Shown: positions 10,416-19,505, counted from the first letter of the stretch. The stretch: DNA of 64,000 nt from Tractidigestivibacter sp050946515 (GCF_050946515.1 NZ_JBMNUX010000009.1:1-64000), one strand, 5' to 3'. Translations and numbers: made by a program. Notes: a model not told the origin generated them from the letters alone.

Positions 10416-11261
10416 TCACTTATCGCTCTTAGCGTCGCCACCGGAGTCACCGGTTGCATCCGCGCCCTCGGGCTTGGCGTCAGACGCCTTGTCGGACTTC
10501 TTGTCCGCATCATCCTTTGCGTCTGGCTTTTCAGCAGGGCGCTTGGGACCGCCATACGTCACCGTCACCATGGCGGTACGAATGACCTTGCCGCCCATAC
10601 GGTAGCCCTTCTGATATACCTGAGCAACGGTATCTTCGTAGGCTTCGCTGTCCTCTGAGCGACCAACGGCCTGCTGCTCGAGTGGGTCAAAGGCTTCGCC
10701 CACGGGGTCGATGACCTCGACGCCCTCCTTGCCCAGAATCGACACCATCTTGTCATGGACCGCCGAGACGCCGCTTACGAACTGCGTAAACTGATCGCTC
10801 TTTGAATCGACTGCAGAGGCGTGGTCAATCGCGCGCTCCATGTCGTCAATCACGGGGAGAAGATTGCAGACGAGCTTCTCCGCCGCGCGCTCGCGCTCGT
10901 CCAAGCGCTCCTGCGCCGTGCGGCGACGATAGTTATCCCAGTCTGCCTGCAGGCGCATCATGCGCTCCGTTGCGTCGGAAGCTTCTTTCTTGGCCTTCTC
11001 GATCTGGTCGGTCAGGTCATCTACCTGCTTCTTCAGCTCGTCTCGCTCGTTCTTTGCCTTCTTGGCGTCCTCGGCTGCCTCCTGTTGGAGAACTTCCTCG
11101 GCCGCGCGCTTTGCTGCCTCGCGCATAGCCGCGTCATCATCGGGATCAATGTCATCGACGGCGCTGGGCTGAGCGGCGGCAGGAGCCTCGTTCTTCTTTG
11201 CCTCGGAGTCCTCGGTCTTTGCGTCTTTCTTATCGTTAACGTCCTCTACCGGCACCTTCAC
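10416..11261 (-). CDS. grpE: GrpE nucleotide exchange factor
   Basis: GrpE releases ADP from DnaK. The 281-residue protein has a long charged N-terminal coiled coil (KNERDELKKQVDDLTDQIEKA), the family core (LQADWDNYRRRT, LLPVIDDMERAI) and the beta-wing end (GYRMGGKVIRTAMVTV). Long Lys/Asp/Ala-rich tails at both ends make it larger than the usual ~190-220 residues. The start is set at GTG 11261 because GGAGG lies directly upstream at normal spacing; a further GTG at 11297 has none. It lies 77 bp downstream of dnaK in the same operon. Confidence 0.94.
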   Translation of the reverse strand: MKVPVEDVNDKKDAKTEDSEAKKNEAPAAAQPSAVDDIDPDDDAAMREAAKRAAEEVLQQEAAEDAKKAKNERDELKKQVDDLTDQIEKAKKEASDATERMMRLQADWDNYRRRTAQERLDERERAAEKLVCNLLPVIDDMERAIDHASAVDSKSDQFTQFVSGVSAVHDKMVSILGKEGVEVIDPVGEAFDPLEQQAVGRSEDSEAYEDTVAQVYQKGYRMGGKVIRTAMVTVTYGGPKRPAEKPDAKDDADKKSDKASDAKPEGADATGDSGGDAKSDK

Positions 11262-11338
11262 GTCACCCTCCTCACGTTTACTGGAGGGAGCGACCACGGC
11301 GGCCGCCCCCTCAGTTATCGCTGCATATGGAGCCAGCG

Positions 11339-13261
11339 CTAGTTGTTGTTCTCCTTGTCGTCGTCGTCGACAACTTCGTAGTCAGCGTCCACAACGTCGT
11401 CGCCGCCGTTAGAGCTGCTGGAGTTGGACTGGTCGGCGGAGCCAGTGGAGGTCTCTGCCTCGGTGTTGGAGTAGACAACCTCGGCAAGCTTGTGACCAAC
11501 CTCCTGCAGATGGTCGCCAGCGCTCTTGATTGCGTCGATGTCGTTGCCCTCAAGCGCCTTCTTAGCGTCAGCAACCGCGGACTCAACCTGAGACTTCATA
11601 TCTGCAGGCACCTTGTCGCCAAGGTCCTTCAGCGTCTGCTCGGTGGAGTAGCACAGAGAGTCGGTCTGGTTGCGAATCTCGATCTCGTCCTTGTGCTTCT
11701 TATCCTCCTCGGCGTGAGCCTCGGCGTCCTTGACCATGCGGTCGACCTCTTCGTCGGAAAGCGCGGTGGAGCCGGAAATCGTGATCTGCTGCGACTTGCC
11801 GGTAGCCTTGTCCTTAGCGGTAACCTTCACGATGCCGTTGGCGTCAATATCGAAGGTAACCTCAATCTGAGGCACGCCACGAGGAGCAGCGGGGATGCCG
11901 GTCAGGTTGAACTTGCCGAGCGACTTGTTGTCGGCAGCCATCTCGCGCTCGCCCTGCAGGACGTTGATTTCGACGGACGTCTGGTTGTCGGCGGCCGTGG
12001 AGTAGACCTCGGTCTTGGAGGTCGGGATCGTGGTGTTGCGGTCAATCATCTTGGTCATGACGCCGCCCATGGTCTCAACGCCCAGGGACAGAGGAGTAAC
12101 GTCGAGCAGCAGGATGCCGGAAACGTCGCCGGTAAGGACGCCGCCCTGGACAGCTGCGCCGTCGGCAACAACCTCGTCCGGGTTCACGGACATGTTGGGC
12201 TGCTTGCCCGTCATCTGCTTGACGAGCTCCTGGACAGCGGGCATACGGCTGGAGCCGCCGACGAGAATGACCTCGTCAACCTGGCTGATCTGCAGGTTAG
12301 CATCCCTCAGCGCCTTGGTCACAGGTGCCTTGCAGCGGTCGAGCAGGTCGCGCGTGATGCGCTCGAACTCGGCGCGCGTGAGGGTGTAGTTGAGGTGCTT
12401 CGGGCCGGTTGCGTCAGCCGTGATGAACGGCAGGTTGATCTCTGCCTGCTGAGCGGAGGAGAGCTCCTTTTTAGCGTTCTCGGCAGCTTCCTTGAGGCGC
12501 TGCAGGGCCATGGGGTCCTTGCGCAGGTCGATGCCGTTGTCCTGCTGGAACTTGTCTGCCATCCAATCGATGACGCGCTGGTCCCAATCGTCTCCGCCCA
12601 GGTGGTTGTCGCCGTTGGTGGCCAGAACCTCTACCACGCCGTCAGCAAGGTCAAGAAGCGAGACATCGAAGGTGCCGCCGCCAAGGTCGAAGACCAGGAC
12701 CTTCTGGTCGGTACCCTTCTTGTCGAGACCATAAGCCAGCGCTGCGGCTGTAGGCTCGTTGACGATACGCTTGACGTTCAGGCCAGCAATCTTGCCTGCG
12801 TCCTTTGTTGCCTGACGCTGGGCGTCGTTGAAGTACGCAGGGACGGTGATAACGGCGTCGGTGACGGGCTCGCCAAGGTACTTCTCGGCGTCAGCCTTCA
12901 TCTTGCTCAGGATCATTGCGCTGATCTGCTCGGGCGTGAAGTCCTCGCCGTCAATCTCGACGACAGCGCGCTCGCCAGTGCCGGGCTTAACCTTGTACGG
13001 GACGGTCTTCAGCTCAGAAGTGACCTCTCCGTACTTGCGGCCCATGAAACGCTTGATGGAATAAACGGTGTTGCCGGGGTTGGTGACTGCCTGGTTCTTT
13101 GCGGCCTTGCCTACGATGCGGTCGCCATCCTTACGGAAGCCGACAACAGACGGGGTAGTACGGTCGCCCTCGGCGTTAACAATAATGGTGGGCTCTCCGC
13201 CTTCGAGGACTGCCATTGCCGAGTTAGTGGTGCCCAGGTCGATGCCTAGAATCTTGCTCAT
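11339..13261 (-). CDS. dnaK: Hsp70 chaperone DnaK
   Basis: A full-length 640-residue Hsp70. The actin-like ATPase domain covers about residues 1-360 (IGIDLGTTNSAMAV; VLVFDLGGGTFDVSLL; EVILVGGSSRMPAV), followed by the hydrophobic linker (GILLLDVTPLSLG), the substrate-binding domain, and a helical lid ending in an acidic tail. It folds and protects proteins with DnaJ and GrpE and is co-repressor for HspR in actinobacteria. The ATG at 13261 has AAAGGA upstream. First gene of dnaK-grpE-dnaJ-hspR. Confidence 0.98.
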   Translation of the reverse strand: MSKILGIDLGTTNSAMAVLEGGEPTIIVNAEGDRTTPSVVGFRKDGDRIVGKAAKNQAVTNPGNTVYSIKRFMGRKYGEVTSELKTVPYKVKPGTGERAVVEIDGEDFTPEQISAMILSKMKADAEKYLGEPVTDAVITVPAYFNDAQRQATKDAGKIAGLNVKRIVNEPTAAALAYGLDKKGTDQKVLVFDLGGGTFDVSLLDLADGVVEVLATNGDNHLGGDDWDQRVIDWMADKFQQDNGIDLRKDPMALQRLKEAAENAKKELSSAQQAEINLPFITADATGPKHLNYTLTRAEFERITRDLLDRCKAPVTKALRDANLQISQVDEVILVGGSSRMPAVQELVKQMTGKQPNMSVNPDEVVADGAAVQGGVLTGDVSGILLLDVTPLSLGVETMGGVMTKMIDRNTTIPTSKTEVYSTAADNQTSVEINVLQGEREMAADNKSLGKFNLTGIPAAPRGVPQIEVTFDIDANGIVKVTAKDKATGKSQQITISGSTALSDEEVDRMVKDAEAHAEEDKKHKDEIEIRNQTDSLCYSTEQTLKDLGDKVPADMKSQVESAVADAKKALEGNDIDAIKSAGDHLQEVGHKLAEVVYSNTEAETSTGSADQSNSSSSNGGDDVVDADYEVVDDDDKENNN

Positions 13262-13354
13262 AGTATCTGGTCCTTTCGTTGCGCGCCGCTCAAGCGGATG
13301 CTGAGTGAGGCGTGTTGGTTCGTGTTCGTTGTCTCTTATGCCCCCTATGAGTCG

Positions 13355-13391
13355 AGTTTATACATTATCTAAGTCTCCATATATGAGATTT
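13355..13391 (-). promoter_or_regulatory. dnaK promoter and putative HspR operator
   Basis: On the minus strand AATCT and GAGACTTAGAT are followed by GTATAAA (-10-like, 13357-13363), about 95 bp before the dnaK start. This block aligns with the clpB upstream block with few changes, the only shared non-coding motif of the two heat-shock units. Confidence 0.5.
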
Positions 13392-13444
13392 TTTATCGCG
13401 TGTTGGCGCAAGGGTGCGCGAAGGAACGTCTAGGCGCAATATAG

Positions 13445-13483
13445 AGCGTGCGGGGGCGCAGCAGAGCTGCGCCCCCGCACGCT
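13445..13483. other. 17-bp perfect hairpin in the dnaK upstream region
   Basis: AGCGTGCGGGGGCGCAG (13445-13461) pairs perfectly with 13467-13483 around a 5-nt loop. It has no T run on either side, so it is not a standard terminator. It sits in the 580-bp stretch between dnaK and the GH3 gene, which otherwise holds the dnaK promoter, four short repeats and the GH3 terminator, and no gene I can support. Confidence 0.55.
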
Positions 13484-13540
13484 ATTGCACCGTTCGTTGT
13501 CTCTCCTACGCTCCCGCAAGCTGACCAAAGCCAAAACCAT

Positions 13541-13605
13541 GCATCGAAAGCCACCTAGTTACACAAACGAGGGGCTCGCGTGCACCGAAGTACCCTTAGT
13601 TACAC
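13541..13605 (-). repeat. Paired short repeat, inverted orientation, 41 bp phase
   Basis: Read on the minus strand, copies begin at 13605 (GTGTAACTAAGGGTACTTCG, then GTGCAC) and at 13564 (GTGTAACTAGGTGGCTTTCG, then ATGCA), 41 bp apart. They belong to the family seen at 1781-1846. Confidence 0.55.
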
Positions 13606-13721
13606 TAGACTTTGGCGAGACCCTAAGGTGACCGCCCAATGTGGAACAACAAAGCCACAGGTAGACGCATATATAAAACTTTCAATTGCAGCACCACTAC
13701 TCGAGTGACGCCCGCGCACCA

Positions 13722-13785
13722 GTGTGACTAGGCGCGCTTCGGTGCAAAAATCGGCGAAATTGTGTAACTAAGTCGACTTTAGAAC
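13722..13785 (+). repeat. Paired short repeat, two copies 40 bp apart
   Basis: Copies begin at 13722 (GTGTGACTAGGCGCGCTTCG, then GTGCA) and 13762 (GTGTAACTAAGTCGACTTTA), again exactly 40 bp apart and of the same family. The second is degenerate at its right end and runs into the GH3 terminator. Confidence 0.55.
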
Positions 13786-13786
13786 A

Positions 13787-13818
13787 GGAGGGTGCGCGCG
13801 AATCTGCGCGCACCCTCC
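13787..13818 (-). terminator. Terminator hairpin of the GH3 operon
   Basis: A 13-bp perfect stem (GGAGGGTGCGCGC, 13787-13799, with 13806-13818) lies 27 bp after the GH3 stop codon. It has no strong T run, so its efficiency is uncertain. Confidence 0.55.
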
Positions 13819-13844
13819 CGTCACTGTACTAGCGCGCTTGTAGG

Positions 13845-16800
13845 CTACCCTTCCTTCGCTTCAGAGTCTTCCTGTTCCTTCGCACCCTTCTTGGCAAGCC
13901 GCTTCTCAAGCTTCTTCTGCGCTCGCTTGCCGCGCTTGTAGAGCTCAGGATGCTCAAGCTCCTTCTTCGAGCGACGATGAATCAGCGCAATACCACCTGC
14001 CACCAGCGCCGCCGCAACAATATCCAGACCATGAACGGCAACGCGCCATGGCGACTCCTCCTGCTCCTGCACCGCACCAGGAACAATGCTCTGCATCGCA
14101 GAGGAGTTTGCAACGGCAAAGGCAAGGTTGTGAATCGCACGGCGCATGCAGGTGCGTGCCGTAGCGCTGTCATAGTCGGAGATGGACCACATGACAGACA
14201 TGTCCATGCTGAGATAGGTGTCGCAGCCCGCACGCAAGGCCAGGTCACGATGGTTATCCCCGTTCCAGACCCAGTAGTCCGAAATCACCATGCCCTTGAA
14301 GCCCCACTCCTCGCGCAGCAATTCGTGCAGCAGCGCATAGTTGCAATGGCCAATCATGGTTCCGATGCAGGTCTGCGTGGCCATGACCGCCGTGCCCGCC
14401 CGCATGACCTTTTCAGAGACCGTGCCTGCGTCGTCCGAGGTAAAGCGCACGGTCTTGCGTGCTTCCTTTAGGGCAATCTCAAAAGGTCGCAGATAGAGCT
14501 CGCGCATGGTCTGCTCGTCGCACCACGTGCAGATGAGGTGCGAGCGCCCCGTCTCGGTATCGTTGAGCGCAAAGTGCTTGAGGTAGCAATACAGTCCCAT
14601 GTCGCCCGCGCCAGAAACCACGCGCTCGGCAATCTTGCCTGTCAGAACTGGGTCCTCGGAGTAGTACTCAAAGACGCGACCCGAGAAGAGCGAGCGGTGC
14701 AGGTTAAGACCAGGCGAGTACCAGCCGTTGATGCCGTGCGCCAAGCCTTCGGTCCCGATGGCATGCCCCAGCTGATAGACAAGGTCCTTGTTCCACGTTG
14801 AGGCGACGAGCGGTTCATAGCCATACGAGCAGCTCTTGGTCATGTCATAACCGTTGTCGTTGCCGTGCACCTTAAGACCATTGCCGCCATCCATATCGAC
14901 GGTGCCAGGAAGTCCAATTGAGTCAATCGGCGCGGTCAGATACGCATCGCCAGAGAAGTTACGGATGATGCACTTCCTGTCCGCATCCCAGTCAATCTCG
15001 TCGAGCAGCGCGTCCCACATGGGGTCGTCATATTCTCGACCGCGCAGGTCAGCCACAACAAGTCCGTTCTTCGCACCGGAGGTGGGCTGCTCGGCAGCGT
15101 ACACGACGCTCCCTTCGACGTTGCCAAAGCGCGCGTCTGTCTGGGGATCAAACGTCACAAACAGGTCTTGATCCTTGGCAAACTCGTCGTCGATGGACTT
15201 GGTCTCCTCGTAGACGGGCTTGGTGCCAGCCCAGTCGGAGCGAGAGAGAATCCGCGACTGGGCGTGCATGTAGTCCGTACTTGCCTGGAAGCGGTTAGAA
15301 GCGGCCACGTAGTCTATGCTCGTATCCTCGATGGGATTGCCAGCGTCGTCCAGCGGCGACTGCGCATCACGCTCTGAGCGGCGAATGTGCTCGCTGTCGG
15401 AGCCGTCAAACCAAAACGTCTCGTCCTGCGTAACCGTTGCCTGGTCAATTACCGTGTGGCTGTTCTCCCGAAGGCTCACCACGTAATCGCCGGCCTCAAG
15501 CACATAACAGCCCGTGGTTCCAGTGGGGTTCTCGTGCGTGTAGCAATACGAAGCCAAGTCTTCGCGATCAAATTCCAGCTCAAGGGTCTGGCTCTGTCCC
15601 GGCTGCAGCAGGTCGGTCTTGGCAAAGTCGATGAGCTGGCACGCGGGCTTCTCAATGCCCTCTGTCTGGTCAAGCTCGGTATAGGGCGAGCTCGCGTACA
15701 CCTGCACGACGTCCTTTCCCGCGGCGGATCCGGTGTTGGTCACGGTCACGCGTACGGTGACATACTCATCGTCGGCCGACACGGAGTCGAGCGTCTGCGA
15801 AAAGGTCGTGTACGAGAGGCCAAAGCCAAACGGGAACACGACGGCGTCGTCGTAAGAAAAGCTCGAATCCACCAGGGCGGCCGTCTCGTAGTAGCGATAG
15901 CCCATGTACATGCCTTCCTGGTACTCATTGAAGGTGCGCATGAACGTACCGCCCTCAGTGGGGCTTTCAGACGTGATGGACAGGTTGTCGTAGGTGTGAA
16001 GGTCCACGCTCACATAGGAGGGATCAGCGGTGAAGTCGGCAGACCAGGTGTCAACCGTGCGGCCACTGGGATTGACCTCGCCATCGAGCAGTGCAGAGAA
16101 CTCCGAGAATCCGCGCTCGCTCGGGTGTCCGTAGTGGATGAGGCCGTCGACCTCGAGGTCGCCAGACATCAAATCTGCAACCTCCATCGGAGCCGAGCCG
16201 ACAATTACCACGACCACGGCGCCGCAGATGCGCTTGGCGGCCGCAATGGCGCCGCGCTCGTTTTCGGAGAGCGCCAGGTAGTGAGGCGTGCCGTCCGAGT
16301 AGGCGTCCATCTTCTGGTCCTGACCCTCCTGACCAGCACGCGTGACGAACACGATTCCCGTAGCATCTGGATTCTCGGCAACATCATCATAGATTGAAGG
16401 ATCATACTCATAGATTCGGCAATCGCCGCCAAGCAAGGAACCCGCTGCACCAGCAGCTGAAGTACCCTCCGCTTCCTCGAGCGCCTCGGGATCGCCTGCG
16501 GCACGCATGACATCGACCGCGGCGTTATCAATTGTGAAATCAGAGAGACCCTGCTCGGGCGTCACGGGATTGACGCTCCATTTTGCAGAACCTCCCGAGG
16601 TGAGCTGGCCATAGATTGGTTCAAGGTAGGCACGACCAAACGGCATGACCGTCGAACCCTTAGCCAGCGGCAGCACGCCGGAGTTCTTGAGCAGCACCGT
16701 GCCCTCGTCCTGAATCTGTGCCGCAACCGCGTAGCCCGCTTCCTTTGCCTGCTCGGCGTCGGGACGCGCAACCTCGGTTCTGGTCATCCCCGCCGAAGAG

Positions 16801-16901
16801 CAGCCCGTCGTAGTGGCGAGAAGCCCCGTCGCGGCAGCCCCGGCGGCTAGCGTACCCGTCGCGCCAAAGAGCTGGCGCCTCGTCATGCTCGCATTGCGCA
16901 T
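13845..16901 (-). CDS. Family GH3 glycosidase with swapped domain order, membrane-anchored
   Basis: A 1018-residue exported beta-glycosidase. The N-terminus has a twin-arginine signal (MTRRQLFG, Arg 8-9) and a possible lipobox cysteine at 34. The GH3 (alpha/beta)6 domain comes first (EGTVLLKNSGVLPLAKGS; HPSERGFSEFSALLDGE), then a fibronectin-III-like domain (PFGFGLSYTTFSQ), and only then the TIM-barrel catalytic domain with KHFALNDTETGR and the putative nucleophile Asp in GMVISDYW. This is the reverse of ordinary GH3 enzymes and matches the permuted subgroup known from rumen and gut bacteria. A C-terminal membrane helix (LDIVAAALVAGGIALI) and Lys-rich tail follow. GAGGGGTGAG precedes the ATG at 16901. 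The substrate is unknown. The preceding gene ends 1 bp upstream. Confidence 0.88.
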   Translation of the reverse strand: MRNASMTRRQLFGATGTLAAGAAATGLLATTTGCSSAGMTRTEVARPDAEQAKEAGYAVAAQIQDEGTVLLKNSGVLPLAKGSTVMPFGRAYLEPIYGQLTSGGSAKWSVNPVTPEQGLSDFTIDNAAVDVMRAAGDPEALEEAEGTSAAGAAGSLLGGDCRIYEYDPSIYDDVAENPDATGIVFVTRAGQEGQDQKMDAYSDGTPHYLALSENERGAIAAAKRICGAVVVVIVGSAPMEVADLMSGDLEVDGLIHYGHPSERGFSEFSALLDGEVNPSGRTVDTWSADFTADPSYVSVDLHTYDNLSITSESPTEGGTFMRTFNEYQEGMYMGYRYYETAALVDSSFSYDDAVVFPFGFGLSYTTFSQTLDSVSADDEYVTVRVTVTNTGSAAGKDVVQVYASSPYTELDQTEGIEKPACQLIDFAKTDLLQPGQSQTLELEFDREDLASYCYTHENPTGTTGCYVLEAGDYVVSLRENSHTVIDQATVTQDETFWFDGSDSEHIRRSERDAQSPLDDAGNPIEDTSIDYVAASNRFQASTDYMHAQSRILSRSDWAGTKPVYEETKSIDDEFAKDQDLFVTFDPQTDARFGNVEGSVVYAAEQPTSGAKNGLVVADLRGREYDDPMWDALLDEIDWDADRKCIIRNFSGDAYLTAPIDSIGLPGTVDMDGGNGLKVHGNDNGYDMTKSCSYGYEPLVASTWNKDLVYQLGHAIGTEGLAHGINGWYSPGLNLHRSLFSGRVFEYYSEDPVLTGKIAERVVSGAGDMGLYCYLKHFALNDTETGRSHLICTWCDEQTMRELYLRPFEIALKEARKTVRFTSDDAGTVSEKVMRAGTAVMATQTCIGTMIGHCNYALLHELLREEWGFKGMVISDYWVWNGDNHRDLALRAGCDTYLSMDMSVMWSISDYDSATARTCMRRAIHNLAFAVANSSAMQSIVPGAVQEQEESPWRVAVHGLDIVAAALVAGGIALIHRRSKKELEHPELYKRGKRAQKKLEKRLAKKGAKEQEDSEAKEG

Positions 16902-16902
16902 G

Positions 16903-17172
16903 CTACTCACCCCTCTCGATGGTCGTGACCTCGGTGTCGTAGTAGGTGGAATCCCAGTCGGTCCTGTCATCGGGCGTCTCCACGTAGGTCTCGCCCGCTC
17001 CCACGTAGGTGTCGAGTGTCGTGCTGAGGACGTCAGTCACCACGGTGGCAAGCACTGCCACCAGCGCAATGATTACCATCGGGATGATCAGCAGCACCTT
17101 GAACTTGGTGTTTGACATCTTGAGCTTTGCGGGCTTCTCGCCCGGATCGCCCTTCCCCCGTGCCTTCCTCAT
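16903..17172 (-). CDS. Small single-pass membrane partner of the GH3 glycosidase
   Basis: An 89-residue protein with a basic N-terminus, one membrane helix (VLLIIPMVIIALVAVLATVV) and a short outer segment ending in GAGETYVETPDDRTDWDSTYYDTE. Segments of this form (G.GE ... DW/SWD..YY) occur, as I recall, right after the membrane helix at the N-terminus of many permuted GH3 glycosidases. Here that head appears as a separate gene one base upstream of the GH3 body, which has gained its own signal sequence. The start at 17172 has AAGGGAG; an upstream GTG at 17232 lacks one. It probably docks to or stabilises the glycosidase (inference). Confidence 0.65.
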   Translation of the reverse strand: MRKARGKGDPGEKPAKLKMSNTKFKVLLIIPMVIIALVAVLATVVTDVLSTTLDTYVGAGETYVETPDDRTDWDSTYYDTEVTTIERGE

Positions 17173-17368
17173 GTGCTTCTCCCTTCGTGTTGCGAAGTCG
17201 ACCATGACCTCGCGCATTTCCTCTGGTTGCACGCTATGACAAATTGGGGGCCTCTCCCGAATACGGCACGTTTGGTGCGCCCTCAGGCAAAATCGGTCGT
17301 GATTGCCGATGTCTTCCAGCGCGATGCCACCGCAGTTGCTAAGGTGTGTTCAACAGAGAGGGGGGCCG

Positions 17369-18076
17369 ATGTATCGAATTCTGATTGTCGAGGACGAGCT
17401 CGACGCCGCCACGGCGCTGCGCAACGCAATCGAACGCTACGGCAAGGAGCATGACGAGCAGTTCCAGATTGGGTGGATGAGAAACACAATCGACCTTGAC
17501 CGTCCGGCGTTTGACCTCATCTTCATGGACATCGACCTTGGTGTTGAGAATGGGATGGAGGACGCCGAGGAAATACGCAAGTTCGACACGAAGACGCCCA
17601 TCATTTTTGTAACGAACCTCGCGCAGTATGCCGTGCGAGGATACCAGGTGAATGCGCTGGACTTCATCGTGAAGCCATTTACCTATGGAAGCTTCTCGCT
17701 GCGCATGGACCGCGCCATGGAGGTGATGCGCCGTCAGTCCGACCGCACAATCACCGTGCATGCCCGCGACGGGATATGCCTATTTTCCGCCTCTGACCTC
17801 GTGCGCGTTTGGGTGCGCGGTCACAACGTGAACTACGAGCTCTCGGGCGGGCGCACGGTCGTTGCGCGGGGAAGCCTCTCGGAAACCGAGAAGATGCTTG
17901 GCGGCGCACCTTTTCTGCGCATCTCATCGGGATGCATCATCAACATGGCACATGTTCGTGGCGTGCATGAAGCAGCCGTCACGATGTCCGACAAGAGCGT
18001 CTGCTATATCAGCCGAGCAAACAAGCGCCGTTGCCTCGAGGAAATCTCACGCTATCTGGGTGGCGGTGCTGGATGA
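17369..18076 (+). CDS. LytTR-family response regulator (AgrA/ComE type)
   Basis: A 235-residue regulator with an N-terminal receiver domain (acidic pocket ED at 8-9, phosphoacceptor Asp54 in FMDID, conserved Lys102 in IVKPF) and a C-terminal LytTR DNA-binding domain (FLRISSGCIINMAHVRG). LytTR regulators usually bind pairs of short direct repeats upstream of targets. The ATG at 17369 is preceded by AGAGAGGGGG. The kinase gene starts in the overlap ATGA at its stop, so the two are translationally coupled. No peptide-pheromone gene was seen nearby. Confidence 0.93.
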   Translation: MYRILIVEDELDAATALRNAIERYGKEHDEQFQIGWMRNTIDLDRPAFDLIFMDIDLGVENGMEDAEEIRKFDTKTPIIFVTNLAQYAVRGYQVNALDFIVKPFTYGSFSLRMDRAMEVMRRQSDRTITVHARDGICLFSASDLVRVWVRGHNVNYELSGGRTVVARGSLSETEKMLGGAPFLRISSGCIINMAHVRGVHEAAVTMSDKSVCYISRANKRRCLEEISRYLGGGAG

Positions 18077-19449
18077 CGATGCTTTATCTGATCTCCCTCG
18101 CCGTCGGGACGACATTGGTGCCCTTGGCTGAGGTGCTGATACCTGTCCTCATGATTGCGTCGACGCGACCACGGCGAGGCGACTTTGGTCGGCGCGCTGC
18201 GTTAGTCCTTGCGCTAGCCTTGGCGATCGTCCTTGTCCTGTGCCCAGCCATCTACCTGATGATTCTCGACTCAAGCAGCCCCGAGGCCCTCGAGCTTGTC
18301 TATACCTTGGCAAGCTCGATCGCAATTCTTGTATGTCTCGTTCCTGTGGTGATGACGCTCTACGAGACGTCGATCTGGCAGGCGCTGTTCTGCGCGGGCG
18401 CCGGCTACACCATCCAGAACCTAGCAAGCGGAACGACGCAGCTGCTCATAACCGTTTTCTCGAAAGGCCTAGGAATACCTATAGGGACTTCGCAAGGCGG
18501 GCTTGATGGGGCGAACGCCTGGCTCCTTCTCGCGTTTTCGGTGATACCGCTGCTCGCGGTGTATGCAATCGCTTACGTCGCGTTCATCGCTCGCGTGAGG
18601 TCGGACGGCCTTGGCGACGTTGAAGACCGCGGGATGGCTGCGGTATTGATGCTCGTTATCCTTGTGGTGATCTCTTTCGACGTAGTCATCAAGTCACTGA
18701 ACGACGTGGCGAGCCTGGTCACGCTCGTAGCCCTGCGCGCCGTTCACGGTACGGTATGCTGCTTTGTGCTGTTCGTCCAGTTTGAGATGCTCAGCCGCCG
18801 GAGCCTTGAGCTTGAGCTGCTTGAAAACCAGCGCATGGCAGCCGAGCGCGAGCGCCAATACCAGCTCTCGCGCGAGAACATCGACGCCATTAACGTGAAG
18901 TGCCATGACATCAGACATCAAATTAGGCAGCTGGCAACTGGCGATACGACAGTTAATCAGGACTTTCTTGCCGATGTTGAACGCGAGGTCGCCGTCTACG
19001 ACTCGCACGTTGAAACCGGAAACGAGGCCCTCGACACCATCCTGACCGAAAAGAGCCTGCTCTGTGAGCGCGAGGGGATATCGCTCAGCGTGATTGCCGA
19101 TGGAGCGGCGCTGTCTGTACTCACCCCAGCCGAAGTGTACTCGCTCTTTGGAAACGCGCTGGACAACGCTATGGAAGCGGTTCGCGCGCTGGACGATCCA
19201 GACCTCAGAAGCATCTCGCTTACCGTGCGCCGCGTGGGAGAACTGGCGCTAATCCATGTTGAGAACTACTATGCGGGAACGCTGGAATTTGCCGATGGGC
19301 TGCCGAGAACAACCAAGGACGATAAGAGCAGCCATGGCTTTGGAACGCGCTCGATGCGCGCCATTGTCGAGCGTCACGGTGGGACACTGACGCTGAGCAC
19401 TCACGGCAGCACGTTCAAGCTGGATGCCATGATTCCCCTAAAGGCATAA
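18073..19449 (+). CDS. AgrC/ComD-like membrane sensor histidine kinase
   Basis: A 458-residue kinase with about six N-terminal membrane helices (residues ~1-220), a dimerisation region with the HxxxH-type phosphoacceptor KCHDIRHQIR, and a GHKL ATPase domain (NALDNAMEAVRAL, N box; HGFGTRSM, G box). This architecture is shared by quorum-sensing kinases of the Agr and Com type and by other LytTR partners. It starts at the ATG overlapping the regulator stop (ATGA). Its ligand is unknown; no AgrB/AgrD genes lie in this window. Confidence 0.9.
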   Translation: MTMLYLISLAVGTTLVPLAEVLIPVLMIASTRPRRGDFGRRAALVLALALAIVLVLCPAIYLMILDSSSPEALELVYTLASSIAILVCLVPVVMTLYETSIWQALFCAGAGYTIQNLASGTTQLLITVFSKGLGIPIGTSQGGLDGANAWLLLAFSVIPLLAVYAIAYVAFIARVRSDGLGDVEDRGMAAVLMLVILVVISFDVVIKSLNDVASLVTLVALRAVHGTVCCFVLFVQFEMLSRRSLELELLENQRMAAERERQYQLSRENIDAINVKCHDIRHQIRQLATGDTTVNQDFLADVEREVAVYDSHVETGNEALDTILTEKSLLCEREGISLSVIADGAALSVLTPAEVYSLFGNALDNAMEAVRALDDPDLRSISLTVRRVGELALIHVENYYAGTLEFADGLPRTTKDDKSSHGFGTRSMRAIVERHGGTLTLSTHGSTFKLDAMIPLKA

Positions 19450-19505
19450 GGACGGGCACTGCGCGTTCGCTACAATCATGAGGATATTCAAACGAGGGAG
19501 GAAAC

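Noticed and set aside
11327..13249. 640-codon plus-strand frame over dnaK
   Set aside because: Mirror frame of dnaK; no recognisable domain.
17369..19449. Agr-type quorum-sensing locus with peptide gene
   Set aside because: Kinase and regulator are of that type, but no AgrB-like protease or precursor peptide gene lies nearby. The CPBP protease at 4.9 kb is too distant to link.
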